Below are positions 26,360-35,146 of a stretch of DNA of 64,000 nt, piece by piece (position 1 is the stretch's first letter; every line of letters begins with the position of its first letter). The notes beneath the pieces are model-generated. The model was not told the DNA's origin. It was given only the letters and a program-made list of their open reading frames with translations, and did not search any database. Source of the DNA: Gillisella vitis (GTDB taxonomy: Bacteria; Pseudomonadota; Alphaproteobacteria; Rhizobiales; Rhizobiaceae). Where the stretch lies: positions 62,001 through 126,000 of the forward strand of contig NZ_LMVL02000001.1 in assembly GCF_001541345.2 (NCBI RefSeq). Reading direction: 5' to 3'. The position numbers and the translations under genes are program-made.

Positions 26360-27888
26360 CAGTGACTTCGGTTTCTTCACCGCTGCTTAGGCTCAATATG
26401 CGCGACAATGTTGCCGTTGCCCGGTTGACGCTGGAGCCGGTGGCACTTCCAGAGCTTGGCGGTGTACAGCTCTCGACCCGGATCACCCAGGGCCACAAGG
26501 TTGCCATCACGGCCCTTCAGCCGGGGCAGGCCATTATCAAATACGGCCAGATCATCGGCTTTGCCACACAGCCCATTGCGGTCGGCGACCATGTTCACAC
26601 CCACAATATGGCGATGGGCGATGTGGAACTGGCCCACGAATTTTGCGTGGACGCACAGGAGCCGGTTTTTACGCCACAGCCCGCGACCTTTATGGGCTAT
26701 CAGCGGGAGAATGGTGAGGCTGGCACGCGCAATTACATTGCCATCATCTCGTCTGTGAATTGTTCCGCCACCGTTGCCAAGGCTGTGGCGCAGCATTATG
26801 CCCAGCCGGGCAGGCTTGATGATTTCGCCAATGTCGATGGGGTTATCGCGTTGACCCACGCGGGCGGCTGCGCCATCAATACCTTGACCGAGGGTTATCT
26901 CTATCTCACCCGCACGCTGGCCGGATATGCTACCCATGCCAATGTCGGTGGCGTGGTGATGATCGGGCTTGGCTGCGAAACAAACCAGATTCCGGCTTTG
27001 CTTTCCGCTCATGGTCTCAAGGAGAGTGATAGATTTCATGCACTGACAATTCAGGCGACCGGGGGCACCCGCAAATCCATTGAAGCCGCGATTGCAGCCA
27101 TCGATTCAATGCTGCCCGCCGTCAATGCTTTGAAACGCACGCCGCAACCGGTGTCCAAGCTGAAACTGGCGCTCGAATGCGGTGGATCGGATGGCTATTC
27201 CGGCATTTCCGCCAATCCGGCGCTTGGTTACGCCGCCGATTTGCTGGTCCGCCATGGTGGCACGGCCTGTCTGGCCGAGACGCCGGAAATCTACGGTGCG
27301 GAACATCTATTGACCCGGCGGGCAAAAAGCCCTGATGTTGCCCAAAAGCTGCTGGAGCGCATCGAATGGTGGCGTGATTATGCGGCACGGGGCAGGGCCG
27401 AGCTGAACAACAATCCATCCCATGGCAATAAGGCCGGTGGGCTGACCACAATTCTGGAAAAATCGCTGGGTGCGGTGGCCAAAGGCGGCACGACCAGGCT
27501 CAACGCCGTCTATGAATATGCCGAGCGCATTACCGAGCCCGGTTTCGTCTTCATGGATACGCCCGGCTATGACCCGATTGCCGTGACCGGCCAGGTGGCG
27601 GGCGGCTGCAATGTCATCTGTTTCACCACCGGGCGTGGTTCGGTTTCCGGCTTCAAGCCGGCGCCATCCCTGAAGCTTGCCACCAACACGCCGATGTATG
27701 AGCGGATGCAGGAAGACATGGACCTCAATTGTGGCACCATCGTCACCGGCGATGAGACGGTGGAGGCGGTCGGGCAGCGGATTTTCGAGGCTGTGATTGC
27801 CACTGCCTCGGGCGAGCGCACAGTGAGCGAGATCTACAATTACGGCGATAACGAATTCGTCCCCTGGCAGGTCGGTGCGATCATGTAA
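26356..27888 (+). CDS. UxaA-family sugar-acid dehydratase (altronate/galactarate dehydratase-like)
   Basis: A 510-residue protein with both UxaA parts. The N-terminal SAF-like domain (about 1-105) contains GHKVAITALQPGQAIIKYGQ. The long C-terminal domain contains the conserved Cys motifs SSVNCSATVAKAV, LTHAGGCAI and LGCETNQI and a late VAGGCNVICFTTGRGS. These are Fe2+-type dehydratases that convert aldonates to 2-keto-3-deoxyaldonates. Beside fucose genes the expected substrate is L-fuconate; the Campylobacter jejuni fucose locus also carries a UxaA homologue rather than an enolase-type dehydratase. Start and stop are well supported, with ATGA coupling to the regulator. Confidence 0.88.
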   Translation: MTVTSVSSPLLRLNMRDNVAVARLTLEPVALPELGGVQLSTRITQGHKVAITALQPGQAIIKYGQIIGFATQPIAVGDHVHTHNMAMGDVELAHEFCVDAQEPVFTPQPATFMGYQRENGEAGTRNYIAIISSVNCSATVAKAVAQHYAQPGRLDDFANVDGVIALTHAGGCAINTLTEGYLYLTRTLAGYATHANVGGVVMIGLGCETNQIPALLSAHGLKESDRFHALTIQATGGTRKSIEAAIAAIDSMLPAVNALKRTPQPVSKLKLALECGGSDGYSGISANPALGYAADLLVRHGGTACLAETPEIYGAEHLLTRRAKSPDVAQKLLERIEWWRDYAARGRAELNNNPSHGNKAGGLTTILEKSLGAVAKGGTTRLNAVYEYAERITEPGFVFMDTPGYDPIAVTGQVAGGCNVICFTTGRGSVSGFKPAPSLKLATNTPMYERMQEDMDLNCGTIVTGDETVEAVGQRIFEAVIATASGERTVSEIYNYGDNEFVPWQVGAIM

Positions 27889-27931
27889 CGCCAACGAGCA
27901 TCGGAGCATCTTCAAACCTTGGTAGAAAAGC

Positions 27932-27951
27932 GCCTTTCTGAGGAGAAAGGC
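27932..27951 (+). other. Stem-loop between the dehydratase and GMC oxidoreductase genes
   Basis: GCCTTTCT (27932-27939) and AGAAAGGC (27944-27951) pair with a 4-base loop, 44 bases after the dehydratase stop. No U-run follows, so it is more likely an mRNA-processing or stability element within the operon than a terminator. Confidence 0.5.
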
Positions 27952-27998
27952 ATTCATTCAGACGTAGGTGCAGCCAAGGGCAGGCACGGGAGAGAGAC

Positions 27999-29564
27999 AT
28001 GAGTGAGTTGAAGCGATTTTACGACGTGATCATTATTGGATCGGGCGTGGGCGGTGGGGCGCTGGCAAACCGGTTGGCAGAAACGGGCCGCAATATCCTG
28101 ATGATCGAGCGTGGGCCACGCCTGCCACGCGAAGACGACAATTGGAGCGTCGATGCGGTCTTTCACCAGAAGAAATATGCCACGACCGAAGAATGGCGCG
28201 ACAAGGATGGTCAGTCCTTCCGCCCCAGCACGTTCTATTATGTCGGTGGCAACAGCAAATTCTTTGGTGCGGCGACCCTGCGCTTTCGCCGGGAGGATTT
28301 TGAGGATTTGGCCCATGAAGGCGGCATTGCGCCTGCCTGGCCGGTTTCCTACGACGAATTCGAGCCTTATTATGCTGTGGCTGAACGGTTGATGGGCACG
28401 CATGGAACGGCGGGCCTCGACCCGACCGAGCCGCCACGCTCCGGCCCCATGCCGCATCCGGCTATCGGTCATGAACCGGAAATAGCCTTCTTTGAAAAAA
28501 AGCTGAAGGAGAGGGGACTGCATCCCTTTCCACTGCCGATTGCCATTGATTACCATCCCGGCGGCAGCTGTATCCGATGTCGGACCTGCGACGGCTTTGC
28601 CTGCAAGCTGGGCGCCAAGGGTGACGCAGAAGTGCGTCTCGTCAATCCGGCGCTCGCCCGTGGTAAAGGTAAGATCGAGCTTGTCACGGAAGCCTTTGTG
28701 CATCGCTTGCTGACAGATCCGACCGGCAAGAGAGTGACAGGCGTCGAACTGACCCATGCGGGTGAGAAAAGATTGATCGAAGCCGATCTGTTCGTGTCGA
28801 GCGCCGGGGCGATCAATTCGGCAGCCCTTCTGCTGCGGTCAACCAACCAGGCCCATAAGCGCGGTCTCGGCAACAACATGTCTGACCAACTCGGCCGTAA
28901 TTACATGGCACATAACAACACGGCGCTGATGGCGATCTCGCCCTTCAAGAAGAACCGCGTCGTCTTTCAGAAGTCCATGGCGATCAATGATTATTACCTC
29001 GCCAATGCCGAAAAACCCTATCCGCTTGGCAATATCCAGGGGCTTGGCAAGTTGCAGGGTGGCATGCTGACTGCGGGTGCGGCCTGGGCGCCGGAATGGT
29101 TGATGTCGATTTTTGCAGACCGCAGCGTCGATTGGTGGCTGATGTCGGAAGATCTGCCCGATCCTGAAAATCGCGTCACCGTCGATCCGGATGGCCGTAT
29201 TCGCCTCAGCTATACGGCCAACAACCTCAAATCCCACAATGAACTGGTCAAGGTCTGGTCGCGGCATATGCGTTCGCTGGGTTATCCGCTGATCATTACC
29301 AACAAGATGGATATCAAGGTGTCCATGCATCAATGCGGCACCGCCCGGTTTGGCAAGACGCCCGAGACGTCCGTGCTGGATCATCATTGCAAGGTTTGGG
29401 ACGTCGATAATCTCTATGTCGTCGATGCATCCTTCCTGCCGTCATCCACTGCCGTCAATCCATCGCTGACCATTGTCGCGCAGGCGCAGCGCACCGCTGA
29501 ACATATTCTCGCCCGCTGGGGCGAAAGCACGGTTACACCACAGGCTGCACCAACGGTGGCCTGA
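27999..29564 (+). CDS. GMC-family FAD oxidoreductase
   Basis: A 521-residue GMC-type flavoprotein. The N-terminal FAD motif is IIGSGVGGGALANRLAE. A second GMC-like block occurs around SSAGAINSAALLLRS, and the C-terminal block VVDASFLPSSTAVNPSLTIVAQA contains the Asn-Pro motif. The Cys-rich SCIRCRTCDGFACK near residue 190 is unusual for choline-dehydrogenase types and recalls cofactor-bound sugar/alcohol dehydrogenases. No signal peptide is evident. It probably oxidises a sugar or polyol hydroxyl. It is third in the plus-strand sugar operon with a GGGAGAGAG ribosome site. Confidence 0.87.
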   Translation: MSELKRFYDVIIIGSGVGGGALANRLAETGRNILMIERGPRLPREDDNWSVDAVFHQKKYATTEEWRDKDGQSFRPSTFYYVGGNSKFFGAATLRFRREDFEDLAHEGGIAPAWPVSYDEFEPYYAVAERLMGTHGTAGLDPTEPPRSGPMPHPAIGHEPEIAFFEKKLKERGLHPFPLPIAIDYHPGGSCIRCRTCDGFACKLGAKGDAEVRLVNPALARGKGKIELVTEAFVHRLLTDPTGKRVTGVELTHAGEKRLIEADLFVSSAGAINSAALLLRSTNQAHKRGLGNNMSDQLGRNYMAHNNTALMAISPFKKNRVVFQKSMAINDYYLANAEKPYPLGNIQGLGKLQGGMLTAGAAWAPEWLMSIFADRSVDWWLMSEDLPDPENRVTVDPDGRIRLSYTANNLKSHNELVKVWSRHMRSLGYPLIITNKMDIKVSMHQCGTARFGKTPETSVLDHHCKVWDVDNLYVVDASFLPSSTAVNPSLTIVAQAQRTAEHILARWGESTVTPQAAPTVA

Positions 29565-29598
29565 CGGGAAAAAACAAGACAGATAGGGAGGAGCCTAC

Positions 29599-30396
29599 AT
29601 GTCAAACACAGCATCAGATTACCGCCATATGTTCGATCTGACCGGACGCAAGGCCATTGTGACCGGTGGGTCGCGAGGCATCGGCAAGGCGCTGGCCGAG
29701 GCGCTTGCTGCCCATGGCGCTGATGTCGCCATCGTCGTGCGCTCGACGCTGGACCGTGCCGAAGAACTGGCCGCCAGCCTGAGGGAGCAGGGGCGTGATA
29801 GCTTCGCTCTTCAGGCCGATGTCGCGCAAGAGGCGGATGTCGAGCGCATGACACAGTCGGTGATGGATCGGTTCGGGCGTATCGACATTCTCATCAACAA
29901 TGCTGGTATTGTACTGCCAGCAGCAGCGGAAGATTGCAGCCTGGATCAATGGCGCCAGACTATGGCCGTCAATCTGGACGGCGTTTTTCTTGCCTCCAAA
30001 CATGTTGGACGGCAAATGATTGCGCAGAAAAGCGGGTCAATCATCAATATCGGTTCGATGTCAGGGCGGATCGTCAACTGGCCTTTCCGCCACGCCGCCT
30101 ACAATGTTTCCAAGGCTGGCGTCCATATGCTGACCAAGGCGCTGGCAACGGAATGGGCGGAGCACAATATCCGCGTCAATGCGCTTGCGCCCGGCTATAT
30201 TCGCACCGAACTGACCGATGACGTGCTGCGGGAACATCCCGATGTCGTCAGGGATCATTGGGCAAAAGGTGCCGTGCAGAACAGAATCGGTTCCGTCGAG
30301 GAACTGTCGGGCTCGGTCGTCTATCTGGCTAGCGACGCCAGTTCCTTCACCACAGGTGAAATCATCACCATTGATGGCGGCTTGACGCTGCGCTGA
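29599..30396 (+). CDS. Short-chain dehydrogenase/reductase
   Basis: A 265-residue classical SDR. The cofactor motif is TGGSRGIGKAL, and NNAG is followed by the catalytic Ser in NIGSMSGRI and the YxxxK pair in AAYNVSKAG. The C-terminal end is the gluconate-5-dehydrogenase/2-keto-3-deoxy-sugar-acid dehydrogenase type. In several bacteria an SDR oxidises 2-keto-3-deoxy-L-fuconate, which would suit this operon, but polyol dehydrogenation is equally possible. It starts 34 bases after the GMC gene with an AGGGAGGAG ribosome site. Confidence 0.9.
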   Translation: MSNTASDYRHMFDLTGRKAIVTGGSRGIGKALAEALAAHGADVAIVVRSTLDRAEELAASLREQGRDSFALQADVAQEADVERMTQSVMDRFGRIDILINNAGIVLPAAAEDCSLDQWRQTMAVNLDGVFLASKHVGRQMIAQKSGSIINIGSMSGRIVNWPFRHAAYNVSKAGVHMLTKALATEWAEHNIRVNALAPGYIRTELTDDVLREHPDVVRDHWAKGAVQNRIGSVEELSGSVVYLASDASSFTTGEIITIDGGLTLR

Positions 30397-30425
30397 TCAA
30401 TGCATTTTAGAAAAAGGATAAAACC

Positions 30426-31544
30426 ATGACTTCAAGAGGCTATGGCGGACCGCTGCGGTATGTTCAGGGACCGGGTGTCATCGATGAAATCGGGCTTTAC
30501 ATCGCGCCGCTGTCAAACTCGGCACTGATCGTCATCGATGGGTTTTTCTGGGATAGTCTGCGGCCCGAAGTGGAGAAAAACCTGGCTGCTCATGGGGTGA
30601 AAAGCCATTTCATGAAATTTTGCGGCGAATCCACGGATAACGAAGTTGAGCGCGCCGTGGGCCTCGGCAAAACCGCAGGTGCTGGCGTCGTTGTCGGGAT
30701 TGGCGGCGGTAAGGCGCTCGATACGGCCAAGATTTCTGCGCTTCATATTGGTGCACGCACGGTGACGGTCCCCACCATCGCCTCGACCGATTCCCCAACC
30801 AGTGCGCTTGGCGTGATCTATAGCGAGGACGGCGTTTACGACCGCGTAGTGCGTTGCGGCCGCAATCCGGATGTTGTTCTGGTTGATAGTGCTCTGATCA
30901 TCAAGGCGCCCGTCCGCTTTCTGGTTTCCGGCATGGGCGATGCGCTGTCGACCTGGTATGAGGCACGGTCCAATTTCGAAAGCCATTCGAACAATTATAT
31001 CGGCGATGGCTATGCAACAACCGCGGCGGGGGCAGCCATTGCGCGGCGTTGCCATGAGGTGCTGATGCGCGATGGGCGGGCTGCTTACGCTGCGGCCATC
31101 GACGGCAAACTGACGCCAGCGGTGGAAAATATCATCGAAGCCAATACGCTTTTGAGTGGTCTCGGGTTTGAAAACTGTGGTGTCTCCGGCGCCCACGGTA
31201 TCCATGATGCGCTGACTGTGCTGGAGCCGACCCATCATTTCTTCCACGGCGAAAAAGTCGCTTTCGGCATTATCGGCCTGCTGGTAATGGAAAACCGCCC
31301 GTTGGATGAGATCAACGAGGCAATTGACTTCTGCCAGGACCTGAAGTTACCGACGATGCTTGGCGATCTCGGGCTGGCGGACGTCACAGCAGACGACTTG
31401 CTCAAGGTCGGTGAGATCGCCATGGCTCCAGCCAGCGTCATTCACTCCGTTCCGGTGAAGCTTACACCGCGACTGATTGCAGATTGCATCTGGACAGCGA
31501 GTAAACTGGCCGAGAATCGCAAGCAGTCGAGGGCGGGGAGATGA
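30426..31544 (+). CDS. gldA: Glycerol dehydrogenase-like iron/zinc alcohol dehydrogenase
   Basis: A 372-residue GldA-type enzyme. The NAD motif is GIGGGKALDTAK, the metal ligands are Asp in SGMGDALSTWYE and His in SGAHGIHDALT and HHFFHGEKVAFG, and the length is normal. GldA oxidises glycerol to dihydroxyacetone and also handles 1,2-propanediol and hydroxyacetone, end-products expected from fucose via lactaldehyde. It lies 29 bases after the SDR and ends the operon. The frame stops 29 bases before the convergent tctE stop. Confidence 0.88.
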   Translation: MTSRGYGGPLRYVQGPGVIDEIGLYIAPLSNSALIVIDGFFWDSLRPEVEKNLAAHGVKSHFMKFCGESTDNEVERAVGLGKTAGAGVVVGIGGGKALDTAKISALHIGARTVTVPTIASTDSPTSALGVIYSEDGVYDRVVRCGRNPDVVLVDSALIIKAPVRFLVSGMGDALSTWYEARSNFESHSNNYIGDGYATTAAGAAIARRCHEVLMRDGRAAYAAAIDGKLTPAVENIIEANTLLSGLGFENCGVSGAHGIHDALTVLEPTHHFFHGEKVAFGIIGLLVMENRPLDEINEAIDFCQDLKLPTMLGDLGLADVTADDLLKVGEIAMAPASVIHSVPVKLTPRLIADCIWTASKLAENRKQSRAGR

Positions 31545-31573
31545 CTTGATGCTCCTTCAAGACCTTGGAATGC

Positions 31574-32977
31574 TTATGCGTGTGATGCTTTTGGGGCATT
31601 GGGAAATGTGACCGATACCGTCAGGCCGCGTCCCTCTGACGTGTCTTGAAGCGTGAGTTTGGCATTGAAGAGATTGGCGATTTCCTCAACGATCGGCAGG
31701 CCAAGGCCCAAACCCGGGGAGGGGTTGTGTTCCCCCCGGGCGAACCGTTGACGTACGATGCCGCGTCGTTCGGGAGCAATACCCGGACCATTGTCTTCGA
31801 CGACCAGGAAGACGTTTCGCATGTCGTGGCGGATGCGCACGGTGACTTCGGCGCCATTCCCTGCATAGGCAAGGGCATTGGCAATCAGATTGCTGAGCAA
31901 TTCGCCAATCAGTAAGGGTTCAGCCAGCACGAAAGCAGGGCCATCCTGCCCCTCGAACCCGAGATCGATACCGGCATCGGCGGCGCGTGGCACATGATCG
32001 GCGGTGATCGATTGTGACAGTTGGGCAAGATCGATCCGGGGCGGTGTTTGCGGGTCATTGGAGCCAACGGCATCGACACGGGCCATCAACAGCAATTGCG
32101 CCAGAATGTGTTCAGCATGGGCGAGCGCCTCATCGCCCTTGCGCGCTGCCGATTGCGCATCATCAAGGCTTGTGGCGCGAGCAGACAGCGCCAGCTGTGT
32201 GCGGATGATCGCCAGCGGCGTGCGCAATTGATGGCTGGCATTGCCGGTGAAATGGCGAAGGGCATCCAGCGCCGATTGCAGCCGGACCATGAAGGAATTG
32301 ACGGTTTCAACCAGGTTTTCGACTTCGCTTGGAACGGATTGCTCTATGGGATGCAGATCGTTCGGACTGCGTTCGGCAATGGCCTCTCCCAGCCGGTAGA
32401 GCGGGCGTAGCGAATAGGTGACAGCGACCCAGACAATGGCACCAGCACCGGCAATCATCAGCAAAAGCCGCAAAGCCGAGCGCAACAGAATGGCCTGGGT
32501 GAGTTGATTGCGCGCAATCGTCGTTTCAGCCACGGTCACCACGAAGGGCAGCGAATCGATACCCGTCGAGGCAGACCGTTGCAGGGCCGCGATGCGGATC
32601 GGCTCGTTGCGGAAAGCTGCGTCCATATACACAGCCGATTGCCCCTTGAAATCGGAAACTGTCGGTAGGTTCTGGTAGCCGGTGATGAAGCGGCCTCCTG
32701 GACCATCGACGCGGTAAAATACCCGATCCTGCGCCCCTGATGTCAGCATTTCCAACGCGACATAGGGAATATCAACCGCCAACTCGCCATTTTCCGAGAC
32801 GATGACCCGTTCGGCAATTGCCAATGCGGACCCGGCCAGAACCCGGTCGGAGACTGTATCGGCAGTTTTGACGGCCTCATAATAGGTGTCGACCAGGGCG
32901 ACTGCACCGATGAGTGCGGTTGATAGCAGCAACCAGCCCAACAAACGGCGACGGAGCGAGTAGGCGGCCCCGGTCAT
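31574..32977 (-). CDS. tctE: Sensor histidine kinase TctE
   Basis: A 467-residue membrane kinase. TM1 is at about 12-30, a 130-residue periplasmic sensor follows (TctE N-terminal type), TM2 is at about 168-188, then HAMP-like linker, the HisKA dimerisation helix with phospho-acceptor His249 (SHQLRTP) and the HATPase domain (N-box NLIANALAYA, G-boxes DNGPGI and GLGLGLPI). It autophosphorylates and passes phosphate to TctD. Its ATG overlaps the tctD stop by four bases. It sits beside tctCBA, which it is expected to control in response to citrate or another tricarboxylate. Confidence 0.92.
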   Translation of the reverse strand: MTGAAYSLRRRLLGWLLLSTALIGAVALVDTYYEAVKTADTVSDRVLAGSALAIAERVIVSENGELAVDIPYVALEMLTSGAQDRVFYRVDGPGGRFITGYQNLPTVSDFKGQSAVYMDAAFRNEPIRIAALQRSASTGIDSLPFVVTVAETTIARNQLTQAILLRSALRLLLMIAGAGAIVWVAVTYSLRPLYRLGEAIAERSPNDLHPIEQSVPSEVENLVETVNSFMVRLQSALDALRHFTGNASHQLRTPLAIIRTQLALSARATSLDDAQSAARKGDEALAHAEHILAQLLLMARVDAVGSNDPQTPPRIDLAQLSQSITADHVPRAADAGIDLGFEGQDGPAFVLAEPLLIGELLSNLIANALAYAGNGAEVTVRIRHDMRNVFLVVEDNGPGIAPERRGIVRQRFARGEHNPSPGLGLGLPIVEEIANLFNAKLTLQDTSEGRGLTVSVTFPNAPKASHA

Positions 32978-33654
32978 GCCGTCTCGGTCATGGTTTTTTC
33001 GAGGTAATAACCGATGCCGCGCGCTGTGCGCACGGTGAGACCGTGAGGCGCAAGCCGTTTGCGCAACCGGCTGGCATATTGCTCTATGGCATTGGCGCTG
33101 AGGTCGTCGTCAAAGGCCGCCAGCGATTGGATGATGGCTTCCTTGGCCACGACTTTGCCCGCCCGCATGAAAAGCACTTCCAGCAGTCCAAGTTCACGAG
33201 CGGGAATGTCGAGGGGGACGCCTGCCGCTGAAAAGCTGCGCGAATTCAGATCGAGCGAAACTGCGCCGTAGCTGATCATCGAAGACCGCAGCCCAGCCTG
33301 GCGACGCAACAACATGCGCACACGCGCTTCGAACTCGCCGATATCGAAAGGCTTGATCATGTAGTCGTCAGCGCCGAGATCCAGGCCTTTGACCTTGTCT
33401 TCCGGTGTGCCGCGCGCCGTCAGGATCAGGATTGCCACCTTGTCATGGCGGGCGCGCACGCAGCGCAGCACCTCTATTCCATCCATTTCCGGCAGGTTGA
33501 GATCCAGGATGATGAGATCGAAGTTCTCAGTCGCAATCGCGGCGTCAGCAGACGCGCCATCGCTGACGGTATCGACTGCATAGCCGGTGCCGCGTAGAAT
33601 GGCAGACAGGCCATCGGCGAGAGCCTTATTGTCTTCAACGAGCAAGATGCGCAC
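32974..33654 (-). CDS. tctD: Response regulator TctD (OmpR family)
   Basis: A 226-residue regulator with a receiver domain (acidic pair ED at 8-9, phospho-acceptor Asp51 in LIILDLNLPEMDG, switch Thr in LTARG, Lys in MIKPFD) and an OmpR/PhoB winged-helix (about 125-220). The frame opens at a GTG at 33672, but the GTG at 33654 has a GAGGAG site and gives the standard MRILLVEDN start with Asp at 51. It is divergent from the solute-binding gene at 33824 with a 170-base shared intergenic region. It is predicted to activate tctCBA. Confidence 0.93.
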   Translation of the reverse strand: MRILLVEDNKALADGLSAILRGTGYAVDTVSDGASADAAIATENFDLIILDLNLPEMDGIEVLRCVRARHDKVAILILTARGTPEDKVKGLDLGADDYMIKPFDIGEFEARVRMLLRRQAGLRSSMISYGAVSLDLNSRSFSAAGVPLDIPARELGLLEVLFMRAGKVVAKEAIIQSLAAFDDDLSANAIEQYASRLRKRLAPHGLTVRTARGIGYYLEKTMTETA

Positions 33655-33823
33655 TGGGGAATGTCTCCTCACTCACTGCTCTAGCACTTTATATTTCGTC
33701 TGGAATACGATGAATTGCTGAAAATGACACTTCCCATTCCACTTCGATGTCTTTTGAAGCATTTATGCTATGCTACCCTCCATGGTGCTTGTTAACAACG
33801 CTGGGCTGCGGCATGATCGGCTC

Positions 33824-34891
33824 ATGCGGTTTATCATGTGCATTTCAATCCTGCTGGGCCTTGCGTTTCCAGCCGCAGCAGGCCCTATATTGTTTCCTGC
33901 CTTGTCGGGCGATGCGAAAGCTCCCGAGCTGCTTGTCTATTCTTCGCTCGATGAGCCGATGGCAAAGCAGATCATTGCAGGCTTCCAGGCGAAAAACCCC
34001 GATATCGCGGTGCGCTACGAGGATATGCAGACCAGCGAAATCTATGACCGGATCGTCCAGGAAACCGATGCGGGCAAGACGACAGCGGATTTTGCATTTT
34101 CGTCGGCCATGGATCTGCAAGTCAAGCTCAGCAATGACGGCTATGCCCAGCGCAGTGACCTGCCGATGAGCGCAAGCTGGCCCGCCTGGGCAAATTGGCG
34201 CAATACTGCCTATGCCCTGACATTCGAGCCTGCGGTTTTCGTCTATCACAAGCCGAGTTTCATCGGTCAGAAGCCGCCCTCGACACGAGCGGAATTTGTG
34301 GATTACCTGAAAAGCCAGGGAAATGCCGTCTATGGCAGGATCGGCACCTACGATATCGAGCGTTCGGGTGTCGGTTTTCTGTTCATGGCGCGCGACCAGG
34401 AGCAGTTTGGCGATATATGGTCGGTGATCCGCAGCATGGGAACGGCGGGCGTCAAGCTCTACTCCAATAGCTCGGCGATTCTGGAGCGGGTCGCCGATGG
34501 GCGATTCGTGCTGGGTTACAATATTCTCGGCTCCTATGCCGCCGACTGGGCGTCGCGTCATCCCGATGTCGGTATTGTGTTGCCTAAGGACTATACTGTT
34601 GTGATGTCGCGTATTGGGCTCGTGCCACAGGCGGCCGCATCTCCGGAGCTTGGCCGGCGCTATCTGGAATTCTTCATGTCGAAGGAAGGGCAGGGTATCA
34701 TGGCGCGTGAGTTGCATATTGCGGCGGTCAGTCCGGATGTTGGCGGTGAAAACACCGCCAATACCATGCAATCCATGCTGGGTGCACAGCTGCGGCCCGT
34801 CCCCGTCAGCCCTGGACTGATGGTCTATCTCGATCAGGTCAAGCGCATGCGTCTCATCGCCCGCTGGAATGAGGTTTTGCGATCGCAATAG
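33824..34891 (+). CDS. Orphan periplasmic solute-binding protein next to TctDE
   Basis: A 355-residue secreted protein of the iron(III)/phosphonate-type ABC binding family (SBP_bac_11/AfuA-like). The signal peptide is MRFIMCISILLGLAFPAAAG. The mature part opens PELLVYSSLDEPMAKQIIAG and has a PALVFVYHKPSF-like hinge region around residues 140-150. No permease or ATPase is next to it. It lies between tctDE and tctC, so a role as ligand-presenting partner of TctE is more likely than transport. The frame extends to 33770; 33824 was chosen because it begins the signal peptide, but its ribosome site is weak. Confidence 0.8.
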   Translation: MRFIMCISILLGLAFPAAAGPILFPALSGDAKAPELLVYSSLDEPMAKQIIAGFQAKNPDIAVRYEDMQTSEIYDRIVQETDAGKTTADFAFSSAMDLQVKLSNDGYAQRSDLPMSASWPAWANWRNTAYALTFEPAVFVYHKPSFIGQKPPSTRAEFVDYLKSQGNAVYGRIGTYDIERSGVGFLFMARDQEQFGDIWSVIRSMGTAGVKLYSNSSAILERVADGRFVLGYNILGSYAADWASRHPDVGIVLPKDYTVVMSRIGLVPQAAASPELGRRYLEFFMSKEGQGIMARELHIAAVSPDVGGENTANTMQSMLGAQLRPVPVSPGLMVYLDQVKRMRLIARWNEVLRSQ

Positions 34892-34943
34892 CGCCTCGAA
34901 TGGTGTGGAGATTGTCTCCTCCATTTGATAAAATGCAGTGCAA

Positions 34944-34959
34944 TGTCAGCTCGATGACA
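34944..34959. promoter_or_regulatory. Dyad TGTCA-N6-TGACA upstream of tctC
   Basis: TGTCA (34944-34948) and TGACA (34955-34959) form an inverted repeat with 11-base centre-to-centre spacing, about one helical turn, 190 bases before tctC. This spacing suits an OmpR-family regulator such as TctD. The assignment is inference only; I know of no confirmed rhizobial TctD consensus. Confidence 0.35.
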
Positions 34960-35146
34960 GCTTTGTATGGTGCGTTCCAGGTCTTGATTGTCCGTGGAGG
35001 CGGATGATTGCGGCTTGAGGGAGGATACTCAAGGGATGGACGAGCACGGTGTCTTGCCGTGGCTTGCAGGAGGATCCCTCGAAACATTCTTCCTTCGGCA
35101 TCGACGAACACTGCGCATCGAGGCGCACTCGAAGGAGGACATTATT

